Shown here: piece by piece, positions 1 through 10,658 of the stretch
Position numbering within the stretch: position 1 is the stretch's first letter
Layout of the letters: every line of letters begins with the position of its first letter
DNA from: Myxococcales bacterium
Lineage (GTDB): Bacteria; Myxococcota_A; Polyangia; Polyangiales; Polyangiaceae
Direction of reading: 5' to 3'
Length of the DNA stretch: 64,000 nucleotides
NCBI GenBank assembly: GCA_016794345.1
Contig: JAEUKE010000127.1
Span: 1-64,000, forward strand
Notes under the pieces: generated by a model
Seen by the model: only the letters and a program-made list of their open reading frames with translations
Databases searched by the model: none
Told to the model about the DNA's origin: nothing
Position numbers and translations under genes: made by a program

Positions 1-263
1 ATGACGTTACGAAACAGACTTGCGCCGATTCGCATCCAGGCCGGGCGTCCCTCGAGCGGCAGCGGCTGCCGCTCCGCGACGAAATAGTCGTCCGGCAGGC
101 GAACCAGCGCCACGGCCGTGAGGCCCGCTGTCGCGACGACCATGCCGATCGAGAGCCCCACTGCCGCGAGGATCTCGCCGTAGGTCGCGCCTTGGGCGCG
201 ACTCCAGAGCTCAGCGGCGATCGGGCCCACTCTCGAGGTTAGCAGTCGTTGCAGCACCGGCAT
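1..263 (-). CDS. Partial small membrane protein, 3' end cut by window edge
   Basis: Reading the minus strand from an ATG at 263 gives 87 residues before the window ends, starting MPVLQRLLTSRVGP. A hydrophobic segment at about residues 30-52 (ILAAVGLSIGMVVATAGL) is followed by a polar stretch with LPDDYFVAERQPLP. I recall this order, one TM helix then a P-D-Y-F element then a basic stretch leading to a second hydrophobic region, from small predicted inner-membrane proteins in myxobacteria that continue with a Pro-Gly-rich hydrophobic hairpin. That continuation lies outside the window, so the family is a guess. Codon use (high third-position GC) supports real coding. No ribosome-binding site is obvious beyond GGGA just before the ATG. 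Confidence 0.55.
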   Translation of the reverse strand, partial: MPVLQRLLTSRVGPIAAELWSRAQGATYGEILAAVGLSIGMVVATAGLTAVALVRLPDDYFVAERQPLPLEGRPAWMRIGASLFRNV

Positions 264-547
264 TCCCGATCGCGGTGGGAAGAGACGACGTGACCTCCTC
301 GAAGTGACGTCGCAGTTGTCATCTCATCGGGCGAGGACCGCGAGGCCCGGAGCCCGGAGGCGGGGGTGAAGGCCGCGCAGCGGCCGAGGGGGGCTGCACC
401 AGACCCCCTGGCTAGAAACGCTCTGCGGGGACATCCACCACGCGAACGGCGCGCCCGGGCAAGTGGCCGAGCCAGCGCTCGATGAGTGGCGCAGGCTCGG
501 CGTTCCGGAGGTGGACTGTGCTGGCTCGCCGCTCTCGACCACCCTCC
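264..547. other. Gene-poor gap with a possible coding remnant
   Basis: Nothing complete is visible in these 284 bases. On the plus strand, after a stop at 367-369, an open frame runs to a TGA at 551-553. Its second half reads like protein (for example EPALDEWRRLGVPEVD) with GC-rich third positions, but it has no start and only about 60 codons. It may be the decayed 3' end of a gene that once lay beside argB. No tRNA fold or strong terminator was recognised here. Confidence 0.2.
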
Positions 548-1363
548 TCAGGCGACGATGACGGTGCCGATCGAGCCGGGCGCGCTCGCCTCGCGGAGCA
601 GATCGCCGGGGCCGAGCTTGCCCACCACGTGCACCTGCGCCGCGCCGGCCGCGATGGCCGCGAACGACTCCTCGAGCTTGGGGATCATGCCTTGTTTGAC
701 CACGCCCGACTCGATGAGCGCCTTGCCTTCCGCCACGGTGAGCCGCTCGATGCGGCTCGACGGATCGGCGATGTCGCGCAGCACGCCGCGCACGTCGCTC
801 ACCAGGAGGAGGCTCTCCGCCTCGACCGCGACGGCGAGGCGCGTGGCCACGATGTCCGCGTTGATGTTGTAGACCGCGCCGTCTTCCCCGCCGCCGAGGC
901 AGGCGAGGACGGGCAGGTAACCGCTTCCGGCGAGCAGATCGAGCAGGGCCTTGTCGACGCCGGTGACGTCGCCGACGAGGCCGAGATCAATCGGATCGGG
1001 GCCTGCGCCCGCGTAGACCCGCGGCGGGCGCTTCTCCGCCGCGATGACACGTGCGCTCGCGCCGTGCAGGCCGACCGGCCGCGCGCCGGCGCGCAGCAGC
1101 GCGGCGCACAGGTCGACGTTGAGCTTGCCCGCGACCACCATCTTCATCACGTCGAGCGTGTCCGCGTCGGTCACGCGTCGACCGGCGATCTTCACGGGCG
1201 TCTGGCCGAGCTTCTCCTGGAGCTTGGTCGCCTGCGGGCCGCCGCCGTGGACGACGAAGACGCGGCGGCTCTTCGCCATCGCGGCGAGGTCCGCCGCGAT
1301 GGCAGGGAGCTCCGCGCTGGCGATGACCTCTCCCCCGAGCTTGACGACGGCGGGGCCGCTCAC
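548..1363 (-). CDS. argB: Acetylglutamate kinase ArgB
   Basis: The protein phosphorylates N-acetylglutamate with ATP, the second step of arginine synthesis, in the cytoplasm. From the GTG start at 1363 it is 271 residues, a usual length for the family. It opens VSGPAVVKLGGEVI, the conserved amino-acid-kinase start with the KxGG phosphate-binding motif, followed by VFVVHGGGPQ; LLLVSDV in the middle is also typical. The GTG overlaps the TGA of argC (GTGA), and GGAGG lies six bases upstream, which fixes this start over the longer open frame that runs back into argC. It is translationally coupled to argC in an argCB operon. Confidence 0.93.
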   Translation of the reverse strand: MSGPAVVKLGGEVIASAELPAIAADLAAMAKSRRVFVVHGGGPQATKLQEKLGQTPVKIAGRRVTDADTLDVMKMVVAGKLNVDLCAALLRAGARPVGLHGASARVIAAEKRPPRVYAGAGPDPIDLGLVGDVTGVDKALLDLLAGSGYLPVLACLGGGEDGAVYNINADIVATRLAVAVEAESLLLVSDVRGVLRDIADPSSRIERLTVAEGKALIESGVVKQGMIPKLEESFAAIAAGAAQVHVVGKLGPGDLLREASAPGSIGTVIVA

Positions 1364-2409
1364 GGGAAGCCTCCTGCGTCCTTCAGCGTGAGCGTCTCGT
1401 CGAGGCCAAGGACCAGGTTCATGTTCTGGATGCCCTGGCCCGCGCCGCCCTTGATGAGGTTGTCGATCGCGCTGAAACACGCGAGCGTGCGCGTGCCGCC
1501 TTCGACCGGGCCGAGCTCGAAGCCGACCTCGGCGTAGTTGGAGCCACTCACTGCCACGACCTCCGGCAGGCGGCTCTTGGGCACGCGGACGAAGGGCTCG
1601 TTCGCGAACATCTGCGTGAAGGCCTCGGCGACCTGGTCCTTCGTGACGGAGGCATCGACCGTGACGAAGCTCGTCGCGAAGATGCCGCGTGAGAGCGGCG
1701 CGCTCACGGGCACGAAGTGGAGCTTGATGTCGGGCGCGCCGCTCCCTGCGAGCGACTCGAGGATCTCCGGCAGGTGCTGGTGCTTGAGCGGCTTGTAGGT
1801 CTTCAGGTTGACCGCGCGGACCGGGTGGTGCGTGCCGGCCTGGGGCGCTGCGCCGCTGCCGCTCGAGCCCGTGATGCCCATCGTCTCGACGGCGCCCTTG
1901 AGGACGCCCTTCTTGGCGAGCGGCAAGAGCCCGAGCTGGATGGCCGTGGCGAAGCAGCCGGGGGAGGCGACGAGGCGGGCCTTGCGGATGGCGTCGCGGC
2001 TCGTCTCCGGCAGACCATAGACAGCGGTCCCGAGGAGCTCCGGGTGCGGGTGCTTCGCTCCGTAGTGCGCCTCGTAGGAGGCCGCGCTCTTCAGGCGGAA
2101 GTCGCCGGAGAGATCGACGACCTTCGCGCCTGCCTCGAGGATGGGCGGCACCACCGAGGCCGCGACCTTGTGCGGCAAGCCGAGCAGCACGACATCCATC
2201 CCCTTGGCGGCTTCGGCAGGCGGGAGGTTCTCGAACTTGAGATCGGTGAGGCCCTCGAGGTTCGGGTGCGCGGCCGCGAGCGGCTCGCCCACGAAATCGA
2301 TGGAGGCGACCCGAGCCAGCTCGACCTCCGGATGTAGCAAGAGCCGGCGGATCATCTCGCCCGCGCCGTACCCGCTCCCGCCCATGATCGCTGCTTTGAA
2401 CCGTGCCAT
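1360..2409 (-). CDS. argC: N-acetyl-gamma-glutamyl-phosphate reductase ArgC
   Basis: ArgC makes N-acetylglutamate semialdehyde with NADPH, the third arginine step. It has 349 residues, normal for the family. An N-terminal nucleotide-binding loop GGSGYGAGE is at residues 10-18. The catalytic cysteine is Cys152 in ASPGCFATA, and PVRAVNLKTYKPLKHQH follows as expected for the substrate domain. The ATG at 2409 is the natural start. It lies upstream of argB and overlaps it by four bases, so the two enzymes are made together. Divergent from the M20 peptidase gene across less than 90 bases, which must hold both promoters. Confidence 0.95.
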   Translation of the reverse strand: MARFKAAIMGGSGYGAGEMIRRLLLHPEVELARVASIDFVGEPLAAAHPNLEGLTDLKFENLPPAEAAKGMDVVLLGLPHKVAASVVPPILEAGAKVVDLSGDFRLKSAASYEAHYGAKHPHPELLGTAVYGLPETSRDAIRKARLVASPGCFATAIQLGLLPLAKKGVLKGAVETMGITGSSGSGAAPQAGTHHPVRAVNLKTYKPLKHQHLPEILESLAGSGAPDIKLHFVPVSAPLSRGIFATSFVTVDASVTKDQVAEAFTQMFANEPFVRVPKSRLPEVVAVSGSNYAEVGFELGPVEGGTRTLACFSAIDNLIKGGAGQGIQNMNLVLGLDETLTLKDAGGFP

Positions 2410-2496
2410 GGCGCTCGGCTTAGCACGGCCGCCGCGCGGGGGTCCCGCTTCTGAGCGGTGGACGCCGCCCGACAGGAAGTCGTAGACCTAGACGTG

Positions 2497-3660
2497 ATGG
2501 ATCCGGAGGTCGCCCGAGCCCTTGAGGACGCCGTGTCTGGTCGGGTCGAGCCCATGCTCGATTCGATCCGCGCCCTCGTGACCGTCAACTCCCACACGGG
2601 CAACAAGCCCGGGGGCGACGAGGTCGGCAAGCTCATCGCGAGCCAGGCCGAATCGATCGGCCTCGTGGTTCGCCGTGTGCCGAGCGCGCGGTACGCCGAC
2701 CATCTGGTGATCGCGACCCCCGCGGCCCGTGACTCCGCCGAAGGGGCGATCGCGTTCGTCGGACATCACGACACGGTGTTTCCCCCGGGGACCTTCGAGG
2801 GCTTCACGCGCGACGACAAGCTCGCGCGCGGCCCGGGCGTCCTCGACATGAAGGGCGGTATCGTCGTCATGCTCGAGGCGATCCGCGCGCTCGGCGAACG
2901 CGCCGCTTCGATCCCCGTGCGCATCGTGCTCGTCGGCGACGAGGAGATCGGCTCGCCGGAGGGACAGGGCGTCATCGCCGCCGAGGCCCGCGGCGCAGCG
3001 TGTGCGCTCGTGTTCGAGGCCGGCCGCGCGGCCGACAAGATCATCACCGCGCGCAAAGGGACGGGCAGCGCAAACGTGGTCGCGACCGGCAAGAGCGCGC
3101 ACGCCGCCAACGACCACAAGAGCGGCGTCAACGCCATCTGGGCGATGGCGCGGTTCATCGATCGCGCGCAAGCGCTGACCGACTACGCGCGCGGGGTCAC
3201 GGTCAACGTCGGCGTCATCAAGGGCGGCGAAGCCAAGAACACGGTCCCGGATCGCTGCGAGGTCGACGTCGACTTTCGCTTCGAGAAGATCGCCGACGGC
3301 CGCGGCACCTTCGCTGCGCTCGAGGACGCGGCCGCGCAGGCTGCGGCGTCCATCACGGGCGCGGCGATCACGGTCTCGGGCGGGCCCAAGCGCTTGCCCC
3401 TCGAGCGCACCGCCGAGAACGTGGCCCTCTACCAGGCTTACGCCGCGCACGCGCGCGCCGCGGGCCTGGGCTCGGAGGAGGCCTCCCTCATCGCGGGTGG
3501 CTCGGACGCGAGCACCACCGCCGCCATCGGCATTCCGTCCATCGACGGCCTCGGCCCGCGCGGGGCCGGGTTCCACACCAAAGACGAGCGCATCGAGATC
3601 GACAGCCTCGAGCCGAAGGTCCTCGCGCTCGCGCGCTTCCTGGTCGGCCGCTCGCCATGA
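2497..3660 (+). CDS. M20-family metallopeptidase (carboxypeptidase G2/ArgE-like)
   Basis: A di-zinc hydrolase of the M20 family, which removes C-terminal glutamate or deacylates N-acyl amino acids. Family motifs are clear: GHHDTV (His90, Asp92), VLDMKGG (Asp117), GDEEIGS (Glu149/Glu150), VFEAGR, and GAGFHTKDE near the end. The overall layout is closest to the glutamate carboxypeptidase branch. Start is uncertain: ATG 2497, GTG 2494 and GTG 2458 are in frame and none has a good ribosome-binding site. It stands divergent to argCB, so a role in N-acetylornithine deacetylation or in releasing glutamate is possible, but substrate cannot be read from sequence. Its stop overlaps the next gene's ATG. 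Confidence 0.85.
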   Translation: MDPEVARALEDAVSGRVEPMLDSIRALVTVNSHTGNKPGGDEVGKLIASQAESIGLVVRRVPSARYADHLVIATPAARDSAEGAIAFVGHHDTVFPPGTFEGFTRDDKLARGPGVLDMKGGIVVMLEAIRALGERAASIPVRIVLVGDEEIGSPEGQGVIAAEARGAACALVFEAGRAADKIITARKGTGSANVVATGKSAHAANDHKSGVNAIWAMARFIDRAQALTDYARGVTVNVGVIKGGEAKNTVPDRCEVDVDFRFEKIADGRGTFAALEDAAAQAAASITGAAITVSGGPKRLPLERTAENVALYQAYAAHARAAGLGSEEASLIAGGSDASTTAAIGIPSIDGLGPRGAGFHTKDERIEIDSLEPKVLALARFLVGRSP

Positions 3661-6600
3661 CGAAGACCGAGGCGCTCGTCGGCGGCCGCTTCCGGCTGCT
3701 CGCCCTCGCCGGCAAGGGCGGGATGGGCGAGGTCCACCGCGCCGAGTGCCGATCGTCGGGGCGCACCGTCGCGCTCAAGCTGTTCACGTCACGGGACGAA
3801 GAGACGACGGGCCGCTTCACGCGGGAGGCGGAGGCGCTCGCGCGCCTGAAGCACCCGGCGATCGTCGAGCTGATCGCGCACGGCCTCACCCAGGACGGCA
3901 CGCCGTACCTCGCGATGGAGTGGCTCGAAGGAGAAGACCTCGCGGCGCGTCTGGCGAAGGGCCCGCTCGAGATCGAGGAGGCCGTCGAGCTCGGGACGCG
4001 CGTGGCCGGCGCGCTGGCCGCGGCCCATGCGATCGGCATCGTCCACCGCGACATCAAGCCCTCGAACGTCTTCCTCCTCGACGGCAAGGTGGCGCGCGCC
4101 AAGCTCCTCGACTTCGGTCTCGCGCGGACTCAGGGCGGCGCCACGTTCACGCGCGCGGGCGAGGCGCTCGGGACGCCTGCCTACATGGCGCCGGAGCAGG
4201 CCAAGGGCCTCGCGGTGGACGCTCGCGCCGACGTGTTCTCGCTCGGCTGCGTCCTCTTCGAGTGCATCACGGGCAGACCTCCCTTCTGGGCCGAGCACCC
4301 GCTGGCGGTCATGGCGAAGATCCTCCTCGACGACACGCCGAAGCTCGAGGCCTTGCGCGAAGGGATCCCGCCGCGGCTCGTCGCCCTCGTCGAGCGAATG
4401 CTCGCGAAGGACCCGGCGGCGCGCCCGAAGGACGGGGCGGAGGTGCTCGCGGCCCTCCAGAGCTACACGAAGTCTGTTGCTCCTCCTGCGCCCATCGACT
4501 CGACGCCCGCGCCGTCGAGCTCGGTCGCTGCGCGCGAGCGGCAGCTTCTCAGCGTCGTCTTCGTCGGGCGGGTCGCCGACACGATCGCGAGCGAAGACGA
4601 GGTCTCGGCGCCGACGATGCACGCGGAGGTCTCGTCCGGGGAGATCGACTCCGTCATGGCTGCGGCCCTCAAACACGGCGGGTGGGCCGAGCGCCTGGTA
4701 GACGGCACGATCGTCATCACGCTCCCGGGCAAGGGGCCGATCACGGATCAGGCGGCGGCCGCGGCGCGTTGTGCGCTCTCCGTCCGCCGCGCCATGCCCA
4801 CCCACCCGATGGCCCTGGTCACCGGCCGGACATCGGGCCGCGGCGAGGGCTTTCCCGTCGGCGAGGTGGTGGACCGCGGCGTGCGCCTCCTGCACGCCGA
4901 GCTCGCGCGCCAGCACGCTCCGGAGCACGAAGGTGCATCGCGCGGGATCGCGATCGACGACACCACCGCCGGCCTCCTCGATCGGCGCTTCTCGTTCACC
5001 AGCGTTGCCGGCGCGCTCGTCTTGACGGGCGATCGCGACCCACGCGCGGCGCTGCGTACGCTCCTGGGGAAGGCGTCGCCCTTCGTGGGGCGCGATCGAG
5101 AGCTCGCGATGCTCCTCGAGCTGTATGACAGCTGCGTCAGTGAATCGCGGGCGGCCGTGGTCCTCGTCGAGGCCCCGGCCGGGTTCGGGAAGTCGAGGCT
5201 GCGGCACGAGCTGCTCCGCACGCTGGAGGCGCGGCACCGGGCGCCCACCGTCGTCGTCGGCGCCGGCGATCCGACGCGCGCCGTCACGGCCCTCGGCGCG
5301 GTCGCCTCGGCCGCGATTGACCTGTTCGGGATCCGGGAGGGTGAGGGCGCGGAGGTCTCGCGTCACCGCGTCCGCGCGAGGGCGAGCCGTCACCTGAAGC
5401 GAGACGACCGCGATCGGGTGACCGCGTTCCTTGGTGAGCTCGTCGGCGTGCCTTTCCCCGACGAGACGCACCCGCTCTTGCCGGTCGTCCGCGCCGACCC
5501 CGCCCGCAAGGGCGACCAGATCCGCGCCGCCTGGGAGGACCTTCTCCGGGCCGAGCTCGACGCGGCGCCGGTCGTGCTCGTGCTCGAGGATCTGCACGCC
5601 GCCGACGCGCCGAGCGTGGCCTTGATCGACGCGACGCTGCGGGCGTTCGCCGAGCGGCCGCTCTTCGTCCTGGCCCTCGCGCGTCCCGAAGTCGAAAAGA
5701 CATACCCCGACCTCTGGGCCGAGCGCGCGCTCGTCCGGCTGAACCTGAGGCCGCTCGGGCCCGAGGCCTCGCGGCGGATGGTCCGTGAGGCCCTCGGCGA
5801 GGAGGTGAGCGCGCTGCTGGTCGAGCGCATCGTCTCGCGAGGCGACGGGAACGCGTTTTTCATCGAGGAGCTCATCCGCGCGGTCGCGGCAGGGCGCGGC
5901 GAAGGGCTGCCGGGAACCATCGTCGCGATGGTGGCCTCCACGCTCGACGCCTTGCCGCCGGCGGGGAGGCGCGTGCTCCGCGCCGCGAGCGTGCTGGGCA
6001 TGGAGTTCACGGTCGCCGGGCTCGCCGCGCTGCTGAAGGACCTGCGGGACGTCGAGCTCTTGTCCGTCATGCGCGACCTCGCCGATCGCGAGATCGTCGT
6101 GAGCCCTTCGCGCGTCGACCTGTCGGCGAGGAGCCTGCCCTATTCGTTCGCCAGCGAGATCGTCCGGACGGCGGCCTACGAGCAGCTGACCGAAGAGGAT
6201 CGCGCCGCCTTGCATTGCCTCGCGGCCGAGTGGCTCGAGAGCGCCGCCGGTCCTCGGTACGCGCTCGTGGTCGCGGACCATTTCGATCGCGCGGGGGAGG
6301 CCAGGCGGGCCGCGATCTGGTACGCGCGCGCGGCCGAGATCGCGCTGGGTCAGGGGGATTTCCGGGAGGCGGTGGAGCGCGGGGATCGCGGCTCGGTCGC
6401 CGGCGCGAGCGGTGCCTTGCTCGGTCGCACGCGGCTGCTCCAGTCGGACGCGCTCCGCCACCTCGGCGACAACGCCGCGATGCTCGAGCGCGCCCGCGAG
6501 GCGATGGGCCTGTTGCCCGCGTGGACGCCAGGCTGGTGGATGGCGGCGGCGAACGCGGTGCTCGGCGCGACCCGCACCGGCAAGCGCGACATCGTCGACG

Positions 6601-7559
6601 CGCTCGCGGCGGAGCTCACGGCCGACGGCGTCGCTCCTTCTCCTGCGCTCGCGCGCATCGCCGTGTATCTGATGCACGTCGGGAAAAACGAAGAGGCGGA
6701 GCGCGCGCTCTCCATCGTACGACACGCCCTCGCCGATCCTGCGGAGCCCGCGGCGCGCTGGGGCTGGGGGCACCGCGCCAATGCGTACGCGGCGATGTTC
6801 GCCGGGGACGTGGCCGGCTACCTCGAGCACTCGCAGCGGGCGGTCCTCTCCTTCACCGCCGGCGGGGACACGCGAGAGCTCGCGCTCGAGCTGGTCGGGC
6901 TCGGCTACGCACGCCACGAGCTCGGCCTCTACCCCGAGGCCGAGGCGGCGCTCGAGGAGGGCCGGCGTATCGCCGACAACCTGGGGCTGCGGCACACGCT
7001 CGCCGCCGCGCTCGAGAACCTGGGCGCGGTCCTGCACCGCCTCGGCAAGCTCGATGAGTCGGAGCGGGTCTTCGACGAGGCGCTGCGGTTGTTCGCGGAG
7101 CAAAAAAACGTCCGAATGGAGGGCCACTGCCGCAAGCAGCTCGGCCTGCTCCTCGTCGAGCGCGCCGAGCCCGGGCGCGCCTTCGACGAGATCATGTTGG
7201 GCTCACAGCTGCTCTCGGCGTTCCCTCCGCTCGTCCCCGCGACGCTCGCGGCGGGGGCGCGCGCGCTCCTCGCCCTGGGCAGGATCGACGACGCCCTCCT
7301 GATGGCGCGCGACGCCGCCTCGCTCCTGGCCAGCCGCGGTGGCGTGGAAGACGGCGAGGCCCACATCCGGCTGACGCTCGCCGAAGCGCTGGAGGCTGCG
7401 GGCGACAGCACGGCCGCGCGCGCAGCGATTGCGGCCGCGCGGGACCACCTCCTCGCAAAAGCCGCAAAAATCAGCGACGCCGACCTGCGAAGCACGTTTC
7501 TCACCGCGGTGAAGGAGAACGCGAAGACGCTGGAGCTGGCGGGCCTCTGGCTTCGCTGA
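3657..7559 (+). CDS. Ser/Thr protein kinase - degenerate cyclase - AAA/STAND ATPase - TPR fusion
   Basis: A 1300-residue signalling protein. Residues about 10-275 are a Hanks-type kinase with VALK (Lys41), HRDIKPSN (Asp132, Asn137) and DFG (Asp152), so it should be active. Residues about 295-470 resemble a class III cyclase, but the usual metal-binding Asp is replaced (LSVVFVGRVAD), so cyclase activity is doubtful. A Walker A loop APAGFGKS lies near residues 505-513 and a Walker B VVLVLEDLH near 640, followed by helical TPR-like repeats to the end. The architecture matches the kinase/cyclase fusion family modelled in TIGRFAMs with TOMM systems, common in myxobacteria. No membrane segment is seen. 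The ATG overlaps the peptidase stop (ATGA), hence this start; the open frame extends far upstream but only as a shadow. Confidence 0.9.
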   Translation: MTKTEALVGGRFRLLALAGKGGMGEVHRAECRSSGRTVALKLFTSRDEETTGRFTREAEALARLKHPAIVELIAHGLTQDGTPYLAMEWLEGEDLAARLAKGPLEIEEAVELGTRVAGALAAAHAIGIVHRDIKPSNVFLLDGKVARAKLLDFGLARTQGGATFTRAGEALGTPAYMAPEQAKGLAVDARADVFSLGCVLFECITGRPPFWAEHPLAVMAKILLDDTPKLEALREGIPPRLVALVERMLAKDPAARPKDGAEVLAALQSYTKSVAPPAPIDSTPAPSSSVAARERQLLSVVFVGRVADTIASEDEVSAPTMHAEVSSGEIDSVMAAALKHGGWAERLVDGTIVITLPGKGPITDQAAAAARCALSVRRAMPTHPMALVTGRTSGRGEGFPVGEVVDRGVRLLHAELARQHAPEHEGASRGIAIDDTTAGLLDRRFSFTSVAGALVLTGDRDPRAALRTLLGKASPFVGRDRELAMLLELYDSCVSESRAAVVLVEAPAGFGKSRLRHELLRTLEARHRAPTVVVGAGDPTRAVTALGAVASAAIDLFGIREGEGAEVSRHRVRARASRHLKRDDRDRVTAFLGELVGVPFPDETHPLLPVVRADPARKGDQIRAAWEDLLRAELDAAPVVLVLEDLHAADAPSVALIDATLRAFAERPLFVLALARPEVEKTYPDLWAERALVRLNLRPLGPEASRRMVREALGEEVSALLVERIVSRGDGNAFFIEELIRAVAAGRGEGLPGTIVAMVASTLDALPPAGRRVLRAASVLGMEFTVAGLAALLKDLRDVELLSVMRDLADREIVVSPSRVDLSARSLPYSFASEIVRTAAYEQLTEEDRAALHCLAAEWLESAAGPRYALVVADHFDRAGEARRAAIWYARAAEIALGQGDFREAVERGDRGSVAGASGALLGRTRLLQSDALRHLGDNAAMLERAREAMGLLPAWTPGWWMAAANAVLGATRTGKRDIVDALAAELTADGVAPSPALARIAVYLMHVGKNEEAERALSIVRHALADPAEPAARWGWGHRANAYAAMFAGDVAGYLEHSQRAVLSFTAGGDTRELALELVGLGYARHELGLYPEAEAALEEGRRIADNLGLRHTLAAALENLGAVLHRLGKLDESERVFDEALRLFAEQKNVRMEGHCRKQLGLLLVERAEPGRAFDEIMLGSQLLSAFPPLVPATLAAGARALLALGRIDDALLMARDAASLLASRGGVEDGEAHIRLTLAEALEAAGDSTAARAAIAAARDHLLAKAAKISDADLRSTFLTAVKENAKTLELAGLWLR

Positions 7560-7633
7560 ACGGGTATCCCGCTGTTCTGCCTTGCAGCCGCGCGGAACCG
7601 GAGCGAAAACCGGGGCTTCTCTCTGGAGGTCTT

Positions 7634-10498
<2,865 letters not shown>

Positions 10499-10527
10499 CC
10501 GAACCGAAGCCTGAGTAACGCGTCGAG

Positions 10528-10555
10528 CGCCGCGTTCCCGTGAGGGGACGCGGCG
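10528..10555 (+). terminator. GC-rich hairpin after the Cys-rich lipoprotein gene
   Basis: Arms CGCCGCGTTCCC and GGGGACGCGGCG pair over 12 bases with one G-T pair, closed by a GTGA loop. It sits 30 bases after the stop at 10498 and is followed only by a weak T-rich stretch. A terminator is the likely role. Confidence 0.65.
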
Positions 10556-10658
10556 TTCCGCGTTTGTCGGCCTTTCCAGGAAGCCCCTGTAGGTCTTCGT
10601 CGTAGAAGGGACGCTTGGCGTTCCCTGGCAATCAGCGGAGCGAGCCTAGGAGGGCACG

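Noticed and set aside
3000..3656. Extension of the kinase frame back over the M20 peptidase gene
   Set aside because: Arg-rich shadow of the peptidase; the kinase domain begins just after ATG 3657, which overlaps the peptidase stop.
3657..7559. TOMM/YcaO biosynthetic cluster
   Set aside because: The kinase fusion family is sometimes linked to such clusters, but no YcaO, dehydrogenase or precursor peptide was found in the window.
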